Positions 52,314 through 60,992 of a stretch of DNA of 64,000 bases are shown here, one piece after another. The first letter of the stretch is position 1. Each line of letters begins with the position of its first letter. Under the pieces are notes generated by a model. It made no database searches. It was not told the origin of the DNA and worked only from the letters and a program-made list of their open reading frames with translations. This DNA is from Geomicrobium sediminis (GTDB taxonomy: Bacteria; Bacillota; Bacilli; Bacillales; Marinococcaceae): assembly GCF_016908595.1 (NCBI RefSeq), contig NZ_JAFBEC010000004.1:241588-305587 (forward strand), given 5' to 3'. The translations under genes were made by a program, and so were the position numbers.

Positions 52314-52396
52314 TGAGTTTAGATTATAATGAGTTTAACTTTGATTGTCTATACTTTTGAGAAAATTAAATCTATTGTCTTGTTAGGAGGCAACTC

Positions 52397-52999
52397 ATGT
52401 ATAACCCTCATGATTTATTGCGCATTGATGTGACATCCGTTTTAAAAAGAAACGGTGACCTCCCGCTCTGGGCACAATCTTCAATACAAAAAACCCCCTA
52501 CGTCGTCGTACGACGCGGCGTCAATGATCGCTTTAGTATTCCAGTAGGAATCCGCGGTGCATCCCGTAGTGAGCGTTGTGCGATCACTGTTTCTTGTGAC
52601 CATGTCCAAGGCGTGCTTACGCCCTATGAACTTCAAACCTCTGAAAGTACACGGTTACGACTCAAGAAAGCACAAGAGACGTTTGGGATGTTAAAAGAGC
52701 TTTTACGTTCTATGCATTGGGGACCTACCGGAAGTGTAGGCTTTGAATTAGCCTCCGGGACACAAGCCATGAATGAACAGAGTGATTTTGATTTATTAAT
52801 TCAAAGTCAGTGGTTTTCTGTAACAGAAGCGAATGATCTCATGAACCAACTTAACAAAACCCCAATGACAGTCGATCCGCTCATTCAAACAGAAAATGGT
52901 TGGTTTTTATTAAGAGAATACGCCTTAGGAAAAGGCGTACTGTTCAAAACAATGACTGGACTTGAACTGCAAGGAGACCCTTGGCGTCCGTCTCACTAA
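52397..52999 (+). CDS. mdcG: Phosphoribosyl-dephospho-CoA transferase MdcG
   Basis: 200 aa. Attaches the prosthetic group made by MdcB to the Ser of MdcC. Features: YNPHDLLRID at the start, WGPTGSVGFELASGTQAMNEQSDFDLLI with the nucleotidyltransferase Gly-Ser and Asp-x-Asp residues, and KTMTGLELQGDPWRPSH at the end. AGGAGG is six bases before the ATG. It is transcribed away from the rest of the operon and its stop overlaps the HxlR gene by four bases. Confidence 0.9.
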   Translation: MYNPHDLLRIDVTSVLKRNGDLPLWAQSSIQKTPYVVVRRGVNDRFSIPVGIRGASRSERCAITVSCDHVQGVLTPYELQTSESTRLRLKKAQETFGMLKELLRSMHWGPTGSVGFELASGTQAMNEQSDFDLLIQSQWFSVTEANDLMNQLNKTPMTVDPLIQTENGWFLLREYALGKGVLFKTMTGLELQGDPWRPSH

Positions 53000-53649
53000 A
53001 TACCTTCGTTTTGACGTTTTATAAATTCTTCGCCCCATTGATTTAAATCTTGAAGAATTGGTTTTAACGTTGCACCGTAATCTGTCATAGAGTACACGAC
53101 TTTCGGAGGGACTTGTTGATGGACCTCACGATGAACAATCCCTTCTTTTTCAAGTTGTTTTAAATTGTTCGTGAGCATTGTACGACTTATTTGTGGAATT
53201 CTTTTTTGTAGATCACTAAACCGAAGATCTTCAGAAGCCAACTCACTAATAATAATGGATTTCCATTTTCCAATGATCGTATCAATGGTTGTGAGTGCCT
53301 TACACGCCTCGTTCGTATGCTCATCTTGGTCTAGATGATCTTCTGGACGTCGGTGTCCTTCGCCCCAGTCATTCATTTTCACTAATAATGGATGCAACGT
53401 AAGACCATACTCGGTCATTGAATATTCCACTTTCGGTGGAACTTGATTATACACTTTCCTTGAAACAATCCCACTCTCTTCAAGTTCTCTCAATTTTAAC
53501 GTTAACATCCGTTTCGTAATTTCGGGAATGGATCGTTGCAAGTCACTATACCGTTTCGTTCCATCATTCGTTAAATGATAAATAATAATCGGTTTCCATT
53601 TGCCGACAAACACGTTCAACGCTTGTTCTAAATCTTGATATTCGTTCAT
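52996..53649 (-). CDS. Tandem-domain HxlR family transcriptional regulator
   Basis: 217 aa, twice the usual HxlR length. Two complete winged-helix domains in a row: FVGKWKPIIIYHL...YSDLQRSIPEITKRML...QVPPKVEYSMTEYG and IIGKWKSIIISEL...FSDLQKRIPQISRTML...QVPPKVVYSMTDYG, joined near residues 100-112. The fusion would let one chain mimic the normal dimer. No sensing Cys stands at the N-terminus. ATG 53649 has GGGGTG upstream. Divergent from the ene-reductase, its likely target. Confidence 0.9.
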   Translation of the reverse strand: MNEYQDLEQALNVFVGKWKPIIIYHLTNDGTKRYSDLQRSIPEITKRMLTLKLRELEESGIVSRKVYNQVPPKVEYSMTEYGLTLHPLLVKMNDWGEGHRRPEDHLDQDEHTNEACKALTTIDTIIGKWKSIIISELASEDLRFSDLQKRIPQISRTMLTNNLKQLEKEGIVHREVHQQVPPKVVYSMTDYGATLKPILQDLNQWGEEFIKRQNEGI

Positions 53650-53718
53650 CAGTTTCACCCCACATCGTCAACATCTGTCGCAATCACCTAGTAAATCAAT
53701 AAGTACGTAAAATGTTCC

Positions 53719-53755
53719 TATGTAATATAATAGTGCCTACTTACATAATTGACAA
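53719..53755 (-). promoter_or_regulatory. HxlR gene promoter overlapped by an inverted repeat
   Basis: On the minus strand TTGTCA (53750-53755), 17 bp, TATTAT (53727-53732). TATGTAA (53719-53725) and TTACATA (53741-53747) form an inverted repeat across the -10 and spacer, a likely regulator site. Confidence 0.6.
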
Positions 53756-53855
53756 CAATGATGAATAATAACGGTAAGCTCACTTCATTATAAATTATTG
53801 TGAAAAACAAACACTAAGCGCAATGCAGTGTAACTACACAAAAGGAGTCAAGCAG

Positions 53856-54917
53856 ATGAATAACTTATGGAAAGAAATTAAAGTAGGAAATATGACCTTA
53901 CCTCATCGTCTGGCGATGGCACCAATGACGAGGAGTCGTGCGTTAGAAGACGGCACGCCCCCAGAAATGGCTGCAGAATACTACAGTCAACGCGCATCAT
54001 TAGGGTTACTGATTAGTGAGGGGACACAACCTTCCGCTGACGGCCAAGGCTATCTTTTATCTCCTGGGATCTACTCTTCGGAGCATGTAAAAGGGTGGAA
54101 AAACGTTGCCGATCAAGTCCATGAAAAAGGCGGCTATCTTTTTATTCAATTAATGCACGCTGGACGTGTCGCTCACCCAGAAAACACACCACACCACCGT
54201 CAAGCCGTTGCACCGTCGGCCGTTGCTCCAGGTGAGCAAATCTTTACAGCTAAAGGAATGCAAGACATTCCAGCTCCACGAGAACTCTCAAGCGAGGATA
54301 TTAAAGAGGTCATTCAAGAATTCCGTCATGCAGCAAAAACTGCGATTGAAGCAGGCGCAGACGGCGTTGAGATCCACGGCGCAAACGGTTACCTTATTCA
54401 CCAGTTTATCGGAGAAAACTCAAACGTTCGTGCTGATGAATATGGCAACACAGTTGAAGATCATGCTCGCTTTGCACTAGAAGTAACAAAAGCGGTAGTT
54501 GAAGAAATCGGTGCAGATAAGACAGGGTTTCGCATTTCTCCAGGAGTTCCTCTCGGGGGCATTGACGAAGGCTCACAAGGACCTGATGTCTATCGTTATC
54601 TCGTTAAAGAATTAGCAAAAATGAACCTCGCTTACTTGCACGTGATGCATGTTGGCAATGACGAATTCTTAAAAGAAATTCGTTCACTTTGGCCAAACCC
54701 ACTGTTAGTCAACCGAGCAGGCAGACCATTAGAAGAACTAAGTAAAGACATTGATGCCGGACTCGCAGATGTTGCTCCAGTTGGTGCATGGGCATTGGCA
54801 AACCCAGATTTTGTTGAACGACTAAAGCAAGACGCACCATTTAATGAGCCAGATAAAACGTCATTTTACGGCGGAGGAAAAGAAGGTTATATTGACTATC
54901 CGTTTTTATCGAAATAA
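53856..54917 (+). CDS. Old-yellow-enzyme family ene-reductase (alkene reductase)
   Basis: 353 aa FMN TIM-barrel: LAMAPMTRSRALEDGTPPEM, ISEGTQPSADGQGY, and the hallmark HGANGYLIHQFIGENSNVRADEYGN near residues 175-200. It reduces activated C=C bonds of electrophiles or quinones with NAD(P)H. AAAGGAG lies eight bases before ATG 53856, so the longer frame from 53823 is rejected. Next to an HxlR regulator, an arrangement typical for electrophile responses. Confidence 0.93.
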   Translation: MNNLWKEIKVGNMTLPHRLAMAPMTRSRALEDGTPPEMAAEYYSQRASLGLLISEGTQPSADGQGYLLSPGIYSSEHVKGWKNVADQVHEKGGYLFIQLMHAGRVAHPENTPHHRQAVAPSAVAPGEQIFTAKGMQDIPAPRELSSEDIKEVIQEFRHAAKTAIEAGADGVEIHGANGYLIHQFIGENSNVRADEYGNTVEDHARFALEVTKAVVEEIGADKTGFRISPGVPLGGIDEGSQGPDVYRYLVKELAKMNLAYLHVMHVGNDEFLKEIRSLWPNPLLVNRAGRPLEELSKDIDAGLADVAPVGAWALANPDFVERLKQDAPFNEPDKTSFYGGGKEGYIDYPFLSK

Positions 54918-54921
54918 TGAT

Positions 54922-54948
54922 GATCCCCCCATTTACGGGGGATTGTTT
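54922..54948 (+). terminator. Terminator of the ene-reductase gene
   Basis: ATCCCCC, a loop of about seven bases, then GGGGGAT and TTGTTT. Confidence 0.8.
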
Positions 54949-55204
54949 AACTTGTAGAGATCATGACCGTGCCTTCATCCCAAATGTGCAAAAAGCGCTC
55001 ACCTAACTGATGACTTTCTTCACTATTTCCGAATTGCTCATTTATAAATTCTGCATACTTCTCACAATCCACCATTAAACGATACGTATTTGGAGCACCG
55101 TCATGATTGTTGATTTCTAAAAGCTTGAAATGCGAGAACCCGAAATGGTAACGAAAATACATAATCGCATCATCCCTACTCGTAAAATGCATGACATTTT
55201 CCAT
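54947..55204 (-). CDS. 85-residue hypothetical protein
   Basis: Small soluble acidic protein (SRDDAIMYFRYHFGFSHFKLLE ... LGERFLHIWDEGTVMISTS), rich in aromatic and His residues. GGGAATGAT stands before the ATG, a weak ribosome site. I recognise no family. It is the last of three minus-strand genes of unknown function in an accessory-looking stretch. Confidence 0.55.
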   Translation of the reverse strand: MENVMHFTSRDDAIMYFRYHFGFSHFKLLEINNHDGAPNTYRLMVDCEKYAEFINEQFGNSEESHQLGERFLHIWDEGTVMISTS

Positions 55205-55258
55205 CGATCATTCCCTCATTTAACGCGTATTTACTGTATAGTTGCATTTTTGCCCAAC

Positions 55259-55301
55259 AAAAAGCAGACGTATTCACACTTCATCGGAATACGCCTGCTT
55301 T
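55259..55301 (-). terminator. Terminator of the 220-aa gene
   Basis: AAAGCAGGCGTATTC pairs with GAATACGTCTGCTTT on the minus strand with one mismatch, followed by TTGTTGG. Confidence 0.82.
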
Positions 55302-55349
55302 AGAGATTTCACTCTTCTAATTTCAATATATCTTTTTGAAACTCTACGA

Positions 55350-56012
55350 TTACTCTTCAGGAACTCTTAACTTTAGTGCGATATCATAATCAGCGATTAC
55401 TTGATAATCATTACGCCACATTTCCTTTAACCAAATGACCATGTCTTGTAATTCTCGGTCACCTTCCAATTCGTCCTCTAGACCACTTAATTGTTCAAGC
55501 TTCTCAAGGGACCATTGAGGTTTCGGATTTTGCAATCGCTCCAATACGTCTTCTTGGTCTAACCTTACTTCATTGATTAAATACTCGATAGCCGTACCTG
55601 GAATAAGCTCAGAAAACGTACACGTCATTCCTTGCTCCTCTAATAAATAAGATAACTTTAAAACATTATAATATTGTAGCGTTTCTTCTTGATAACCTTC
55701 ATCGTCGAAGGATATAAAATAATCTTCGATCTCTGGCGCTGACGCTGGTCTTCTTAGGATTACATCTAGTAAGCTTCTTGATGGTTCGAATTTTTGAAGA
55801 GTATAGTTACGATAGGCATGAAAACTAACCCATCTCTCTTCTTGGGCTTTGTTGTAATCGACCTCCTTACCATATTTTTCCTCAATCCGTTGTTCAACAC
55901 TGCTCAAAGCAGTATCAAGCTTTTGTTGTTCTTCGTCTGAAAGCTTCCCATTCACTTGATTCATTCTTAATCGAAGTAATTCTTGATAGATTTGTTCGGA
56001 TTCTATACTCAT
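55350..56012 (-). CDS. Hypothetical acidic protein, paralogue B of a tandem pair
   Basis: 220 aa, soluble and acidic, without signal or membrane segments. Helical N-terminus (IYQELLRLRMNQVNGKLSDE), then ERWVSFHAYRNYTLQ near residue 60, and near the end LQDMVIWLKEMWRNDYQV. These blocks match the neighbouring gene. I recognise no domain. Ribosome site and spacing (TAGGAGGCG before ATG) are identical to those of paralogue A, so the duplication included the leader. Confidence 0.65.
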   Translation of the reverse strand: MSIESEQIYQELLRLRMNQVNGKLSDEEQQKLDTALSSVEQRIEEKYGKEVDYNKAQEERWVSFHAYRNYTLQKFEPSRSLLDVILRRPASAPEIEDYFISFDDEGYQEETLQYYNVLKLSYLLEEQGMTCTFSELIPGTAIEYLINEVRLDQEDVLERLQNPKPQWSLEKLEQLSGLEDELEGDRELQDMVIWLKEMWRNDYQVIADYDIALKLRVPEE

Positions 56013-56231
56013 TAATTAAAACGCCTCCTAAGTAAAATTCCTCTCGTTTCATCGATGTCCGTGTAATCTCAAATCATATGTACCTATCCTGATATGGCGA
56101 AATATCTGCTTGTCAGACGGTCCAAGTTGTTCTATAACAAACGCTTCGTTTGATAAGTCCCTCGTAAGCTATTTCACTTCAACACATGAACAAAATGCTT
56201 ACCGTTCAGGGATTATCTCAATGACGTTTAC

Positions 56232-56867
56232 TTAGGAAATCGTAATCGTCATCGCTTCGTCGTAATCAATAAAGAGCTGATAGTCTTTATGCCACATTTC
56301 CTTGAGCCAAAGAACCATATCATGTAATTCTGAATTCGTACTTTTTAAGATCTCGTCTAGCCCTTCAATCTCATCTACTTTCGAAAGACACCATGTAGGA
56401 TCGGGCAATCGCTCCATTTGTTCTTTGTCTTCTTTAGACAATTGGTTACTATAAAAGTAGTCCATGAATCCTGGAAGGACGTCCGAGAATACGAACCCTT
56501 CTTTTTCAAACATTATTTTCAACTTCATCGCGTTTGGGAATTGTAAATAATTCACTTCCCAATCTTCATCTTCGACATTAACACTGTAGCAAGGAAATTG
56601 CGGCCGGCTCAATAGAATATCCATGAAGGTTTTTTTAGGTGTTACATCTTGAAATGAGAAATTACGAAATGCGTGGATGCTTACCCAACTCTCTTCTTGC
56701 ATTTGATTAAGGTCGAACTTTTTCTTATATTGTTTTTCTAACAGTTGTTCAATATCGTAAATAACAGTTTGTAATTTCTGCTTTTCAGCATGTGAAAGCG
56801 TATCAACGATTTGTTTCGTTCTTAATTGTGTTAAATCTTCATACAATTGATCCTGCTGACTGCCCAT
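56232..56867 (-). CDS. Hypothetical acidic protein, paralogue A of a tandem pair
   Basis: 211 aa. Shares with paralogue B the helical start (LYEDLTQLRTKQIVDTLSHA), EESWVSIHAFRNFSFQ, a divergent middle, and LHDMVLWLKEMWHKDYQLFID near the end. Middle-region divergence with fixed ends is what is seen in ligand-binding, immunity-type or toxin-neutralising families; that is inference only. AT-rich compared with the flanking metabolic genes. Confidence 0.65.
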   Translation of the reverse strand: MGSQQDQLYEDLTQLRTKQIVDTLSHAEKQKLQTVIYDIEQLLEKQYKKKFDLNQMQEESWVSIHAFRNFSFQDVTPKKTFMDILLSRPQFPCYSVNVEDEDWEVNYLQFPNAMKLKIMFEKEGFVFSDVLPGFMDYFYSNQLSKEDKEQMERLPDPTWCLSKVDEIEGLDEILKSTNSELHDMVLWLKEMWHKDYQLFIDYDEAMTITIS

Positions 56868-57177
56868 TTAGAAAACGCCTCCTAAGTATGATTCCCTCTA
56901 CTATTTTCGGAGTATTTTTAATAAGAAGTCAACCATTTACCTACAAGTACATTCTTTAGTAACGAAAACTATGTCATAGTTCGTTACCGTTTCATGACTT
57001 TATAACTAAATTAAATTATTAAAAAAAAAGATTGAGACATACTGGGGTACTAAAGCGATTTGAGAGTTGGGAACCTATTATGAAGACGTTCGAAGGCAAA
57101 TAAGAATAATATTTCATTTGTTTTTTTTATAGAACATCGAGGAATAATGAAACAGGATCTTACGGATTCCCCTTTCA
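56868..57177. other. AT-rich intergenic region
   Basis: Apart from the ribosome site of paralogue A at the left edge, it contains an A-run (57020-57029) and a T-run (57119-57128) but no coding frame, clear terminator or repeat. Nothing else recognised. Confidence 0.4.
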
Positions 57178-57792
57178 TTATAGGCCTATTTTAGCCTTTA
57201 AGCCTGTGATCATAATTTCCATTCCGAAATGAAATTCTTTATCCATATCAGGAATAGACAAATTTAATGCTGGAGGTTGCCCAGTGTCAGGCATACTGGA
57301 CCCTTTTTTTGAAATTTCAATAAATCTGTATTCATCCAAAATGAATGAAATCGTGTAGGTATTAAAAAACCACAAGGATGAAAAAGTATCCTCATTACTC
57401 ATCCCAGCGTTTTTAAAGATGGTATGAATCGTTTCAATTAATTGTATGCGATGAGGGGTCGTTGGGGCTGTTTCGGATAGCACAACAGCGGAATCTCGAA
57501 TGGATAAGAGCCTTTCTCGCCATTCAAATGCGATTTGCATTAATTGTTTGTCCCACATTGCATTTGTATCAGGAAACTTAATTTCCTTACATATTTCATC
57601 TGCAACTAATTCGAGCAATTCATTTTTATTTTTTATATGCCAATAAAGGGATGCGCTTTTAATTCCTAACTTCTCTGCAATCTTTCTGATTGTTATACTT
57701 TTATACCCCTCTTCTTGAAGAATTTCCAAAGCTATACGTACGATTTTAGCTTGATCAACCATTTTATGATGTGCATCGTTCTGTTTGGACAA
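57178..57792 (-). CDS. TetR family transcriptional regulator (TetR_C type)
   Basis: 204 aa. Helix-turn-helix SITIRKIAEKLGIKSASLYWHIKNKNELLELVAD matches the tetracycline-repressor DNA-binding type, and the C-terminal ligand domain is helical. TTG 57792 is chosen: GGAGG sits eight bases before it, while the longer frame to 57855 runs across the promoter. Divergent from the membrane protein/multicopper oxidase pair, with nested palindromes between. Confidence 0.88.
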   Translation of the reverse strand: MSKQNDAHHKMVDQAKIVRIALEILQEEGYKSITIRKIAEKLGIKSASLYWHIKNKNELLELVADEICKEIKFPDTNAMWDKQLMQIAFEWRERLLSIRDSAVVLSETAPTTPHRIQLIETIHTIFKNAGMSNEDTFSSLWFFNTYTISFILDEYRFIEISKKGSSMPDTGQPPALNLSIPDMDKEFHFGMEIMITGLKAKIGL

Positions 57793-57875
57793 CAGCAATT
57801 CCTCCTTTGTAAAACCAACTAAAAAATTTCGAAAGTTCAGTTGACAGTATAACATTTATCGCATAACCTAACAAT

Positions 57876-57901
57876 GATAGTTAAACTATCTTAGATAGGT
57901 T
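57876..57901. promoter_or_regulatory. Nested palindromic operators of the TetR regulator
   Basis: GATAGTTAAACTATC (57876-57890) is a perfect 7-1-7 palindrome and CTATCTTAGATAG (57886-57898) is a second, sharing its right arm. A minus-strand promoter (TTGTTA-N17-TATACT) for tetR begins just beside them. Confidence 0.75.
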
Positions 57902-57937
57902 GACGTCATAATTCTATTCAAAAGGGAGAGATCTATG

Positions 57938-58456
57938 ATGAAACGCAAATTAACTCATGTTGCTTTAATCTGTTTGATCACATTGATTGGCTTGGAGTTG
58001 GGTGGAGCGATTTATGAAGGCGTTGTAGTCGCTTCGCAATGGAGTGCTTATCCTCCAGCATCTTTTGCTATTCTTCAAGAACCTTATGCCCTGCCAGTTG
58101 AACATTATTGGATTCCACTTCATATGCTTGCTCAAGTTTTCATAGTCACTGTTTTGATCCTATGCTGGAAAGAAAAAAGAGTGAGACACATAGTACTCGC
58201 TATTGTGGGATTGTATATTACGCTAAGGATTCCTACTTTTCTGTATTTTATCCCGGAACTTAATGTATTTACAATGACTGATCCTTCTGCTCCTTTTTCA
58301 CAAGAGTTGAAAGACCGTGCGGATCTGTGGGCTAACCTTAGTACTGTTAGAACAATAATTATTGCAAGCGTTCTTGTGCTTAGCTGGGTGGCTTTCAGTA
58401 GATTTAATCAACAAAATCAAATAATGAAGGATGAACAATTGGTTGTAGCGAAATAA
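57938..58456 (+). CDS. Four-helix membrane protein, unknown
   Basis: 172 aa with helices near residues 8-28, 60-78, 88-108 and 138-158. An extracytoplasmic loop has QWSAYPPASFAILQEPYALPVEHYW, with conserved-looking aromatic and His residues. GGGAGAG precedes two adjacent ATGs (57935, 57938). It shares control with the multicopper oxidase 34 bp downstream. A DUF1772-like fold is possible, but I am not sure. Confidence 0.6.
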   Translation: MKRKLTHVALICLITLIGLELGGAIYEGVVVASQWSAYPPASFAILQEPYALPVEHYWIPLHMLAQVFIVTVLILCWKEKRVRHIVLAIVGLYITLRIPTFLYFIPELNVFTMTDPSAPFSQELKDRADLWANLSTVRTIIIASVLVLSWVAFSRFNQQNQIMKDEQLVVAK

Positions 58457-58490
58457 ACGATAAAGACCATGATGCGGAGGTTTCTAACGT

Positions 58491-60026
58491 ATGCTAAACT
58501 ATCGAAAACTTATTTTATTCATTACCATTACCAGTGTTGTAGTTGTTCTTGGTGGAGGCGGATTTATGGTTTGGATGTTTAATGAAGCAAAGCACTCCAA
58601 TCTAGGAGAGTTAACATTTGAAAACCCGCTTGCTATTCCGGAGCTGCTTGAACCGACTACTGATGATCAAGGACGTAAAGTGTTCGACCTCACTTTTACC
58701 GCTGGTGAGATTGAGTTCATCGAGGGGCAGCGAACGGAGACATGGGGGCTCAATGGTCCTTACCTCTCCCCGACTTTGCGCGCCACACGGGGGGATGAGG
58801 TGTTAATCAATGTGGACAATGACGTTGAAGAGGACACCAGTTTGCACTGGCATGGCATGCACCTTCCTGCTGCTATGGACGGAGGACCACATCAAATGAT
58901 TGAACCAGGTGATACATGGTCTCCTACGTGGACCATTAATCAACCAGCAGCAACCTTATGGTTCCATCCGCATCCACACGGTGTTACAGCAGAACATGTT
59001 TACCGCGGGGCAGCAGGAATGTTTATTTTGGATGACCCTGATTTAGAGGATTTGGAACTTCCCGATACGTATGGTGTCGATGATATACCTCTCATTATCC
59101 AAGATAAAAAATTCAATAACGACGGTTCACTTAACTTTGACAAATCAATTTTTGGAAATGTCGGTATTCTCGGTGATGAGATTCTGGTCAACGGTACGCA
59201 TGGCCCTTCCTTTGAGGCAACATCGAGTCTTGTTCGTTTCCGTGTATTGAACGCTTCTAATGCACGTCTTTATAATTTGGGTTTCAATGACAATCGTTCC
59301 TATACGTTAATTGGAACTGACACTGGACTCCTTGAAGAGCCAATTTATCTCAATAGATTATTGCTTTCACCCGGTGAGCGAGCGGAGATAGTCGTCGAGA
59401 TTGAACCCGAAGATGATCTTATATTACGTAGCTTTGAGCCGAATATAAATGGGTTGAACTTTTGGGAACAGCGATTTAATGGTGGAAATGATACTTTCGA
59501 CATATTAACTATTCGTGGCAATGAGCAACTCGTTGATTCAGAGCCCCTGCCTTCGAAGCTGGTAGACATCGATTGGCCGGAAGAAACGAATGCCGTCCAC
59601 ACAAGGAAATTCGAACTATCAGGAACCGGCTGGATCAATAATGAACCTATGGACATGAACCGCATTGACTTTGCAGCGACCAAAGATACGACTGAAATTT
59701 GGGAAATTAGCCATGAGGGAGGTGGTGTTTACCACAACTTCCACACGCATCTTATCCATTTTGCCATACTTGACATTGACGGGAAAGATCCACCGGAACA
59801 TCTTAGAGGGTGGAAAGACACAGTTTTCATTCCGCCAACAAGCAGTGTCCGAATCATCGCACGTTTTGAAGACTATGTCGATCCCGAGTTTCCCTATATG
59901 TATCACTGTCACATCTTGATGCACGAAGACAGAGGTATGATGGGACAATTTGTTGTGGTTGAACCTGGTACAGAACCACCTAGCAGGGTTCCAGAAATAG
60001 ATGATCATCAACATCACAACCATTAG
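58491..60026 (+). CDS. Membrane-anchored multicopper oxidase
   Basis: 511 aa. A single N-terminal helix (residues 7-30) anchors or exports it. Copper ligands are present in all four motifs: HWHGMH (about 118), WFHPHPHGV, HNFHTHLIHF, and YHCHILMHEDRGMM, which includes the type-1 Cys and Met. The His-rich tail is DDHQHHNH. CueO/FtsP/bilirubin-oxidase-like enzymes oxidise metals or phenols with oxygen. Control by TetR rather than CueR/CsoR suggests an organic inducer. Confidence 0.9.
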   Translation: MLNYRKLILFITITSVVVVLGGGGFMVWMFNEAKHSNLGELTFENPLAIPELLEPTTDDQGRKVFDLTFTAGEIEFIEGQRTETWGLNGPYLSPTLRATRGDEVLINVDNDVEEDTSLHWHGMHLPAAMDGGPHQMIEPGDTWSPTWTINQPAATLWFHPHPHGVTAEHVYRGAAGMFILDDPDLEDLELPDTYGVDDIPLIIQDKKFNNDGSLNFDKSIFGNVGILGDEILVNGTHGPSFEATSSLVRFRVLNASNARLYNLGFNDNRSYTLIGTDTGLLEEPIYLNRLLLSPGERAEIVVEIEPEDDLILRSFEPNINGLNFWEQRFNGGNDTFDILTIRGNEQLVDSEPLPSKLVDIDWPEETNAVHTRKFELSGTGWINNEPMDMNRIDFAATKDTTEIWEISHEGGGVYHNFHTHLIHFAILDIDGKDPPEHLRGWKDTVFIPPTSSVRIIARFEDYVDPEFPYMYHCHILMHEDRGMMGQFVVVEPGTEPPSRVPEIDDHQHHNH

Positions 60027-60155
60027 ATTTGTTTTAAACTATTGATACTTTTTGTATTCACTTTTATTGGATGAGACAAAGAAGTTAGCTTTCATAACTA
60101 CAACTGTTCAAGGCGAGTTAATTGAATCCCTGAATAAAATTCAAAATAATCAATC

Positions 60156-60225
60156 ATGAGCTTAAATTTGCAAATTAGATCGACACCCACGGGTGTTCAT
60201 CCATCTAATTTGCAAATTCGCTCAT
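60156..60225. repeat. Large inverted repeat at the end of the recombinase gene
   Basis: Outer arms ATGAGC + AATTTGCAAATTAGAT (60156-60180) and ATCTAATTTGCAAATT + GCTCAT (60203-60225) pair along 22 bp with a small internal loop. Each arm contains the palindrome AATTTGCAAATT, and the loop holds ACACCCACGGGTGT, itself a hairpin. The recombinase stop codon (60222-60224) is inside the right arm. Confidence 0.8.
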
Positions 60226-60941
60226 AGGTAAAAATCATCCAAACTCTCGTCAATTTCATCTTGCCGAATCCCAATATAACGTTTTGTAATTTGCGGTGTC
60301 GAATGGTTAAAGATTTCTTGTAAGATCGCAACATCTTTTGTTTGATTGTAAAAGTGATAACCTAAGCTTTTCCGCATACTGTGCGTTCCGATACTCTGAA
60401 GACCAGCACGATCAGCTGCTTTTCTAAGAATACGATACGCCTGTACACGACTAATCGGCTCTTTCGTCTTCTTAGATGGAAACAAGTACTCTGTGCTCGC
60501 CATTCCTTCAACATATTCGTGAATGTCTTGTTGCAGCTCAAAGTTCACCTTAAACCGGCGTGTCTTCCCGGTTTTCTTCTCAATGACTTCAATATGTTTA
60601 CGGTTTAAAACGTCGCTCACACGTAAACTGATAAAATCACTAATCCGCATTCCTGTATTCAAACCGAGGGAAAACAAAAAATAGTTCCGTAAACTATCGC
60701 GCTTTAATATACGTTTCATTAACTGGATATCATCGCGATTACGAATTGGTTCAACAAGCTGCATCCCCTTTGTTCGTAAGGAATGATAATCACTCAGTTC
60801 AAGTGGCTTTTCACCGTTTTGTTTCTTTTTAGAAAGCTGCTGAATTCGCTTTTCTAGATGGTCTTTGCCGTAACGTTCATGTAGGCGTTCGTATTGTTCA
60901 TCGGTTAAATAAACATACGGAGCTACTTCTCTCTTCTCCAT
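60222..60941 (-). CDS. Tyrosine recombinase/integrase
   Basis: 239 aa, short for a phage integrase. The catalytic domain is complete: Arg in NTGMRISDFISLRVSDV, Lys in the beta-hairpin KKTGKTRRFKV, HSMRKS (His187, Arg190), NHST, and Tyr222 in KRYIGI. The N-terminal 80 residues are charged and helical (LEKRIQQLSKKKQNGEKPLE) rather than a standard arm-binding domain. No phage, transposon or excisionase genes accompany it. GGAGGCG stands before the ATG. Confidence 0.88.
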   Translation of the reverse strand: MEKREVAPYVYLTDEQYERLHERYGKDHLEKRIQQLSKKKQNGEKPLELSDYHSLRTKGMQLVEPIRNRDDIQLMKRILKRDSLRNYFLFSLGLNTGMRISDFISLRVSDVLNRKHIEVIEKKTGKTRRFKVNFELQQDIHEYVEGMASTEYLFPSKKTKEPISRVQAYRILRKAADRAGLQSIGTHSMRKSLGYHFYNQTKDVAILQEIFNHSTPQITKRYIGIRQDEIDESLDDFYL

Positions 60942-60992
60942 AAAATCGCCTCCTCTATTCAGATTACCTTAGAAGTAATGTGAACGCAATAT

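Noticed and set aside
60040..60155. Short open stretch after the multicopper oxidase (ending near 60155)
   Set aside because: No start codon with a ribosome site and no recognisable product; treated as intergenic.
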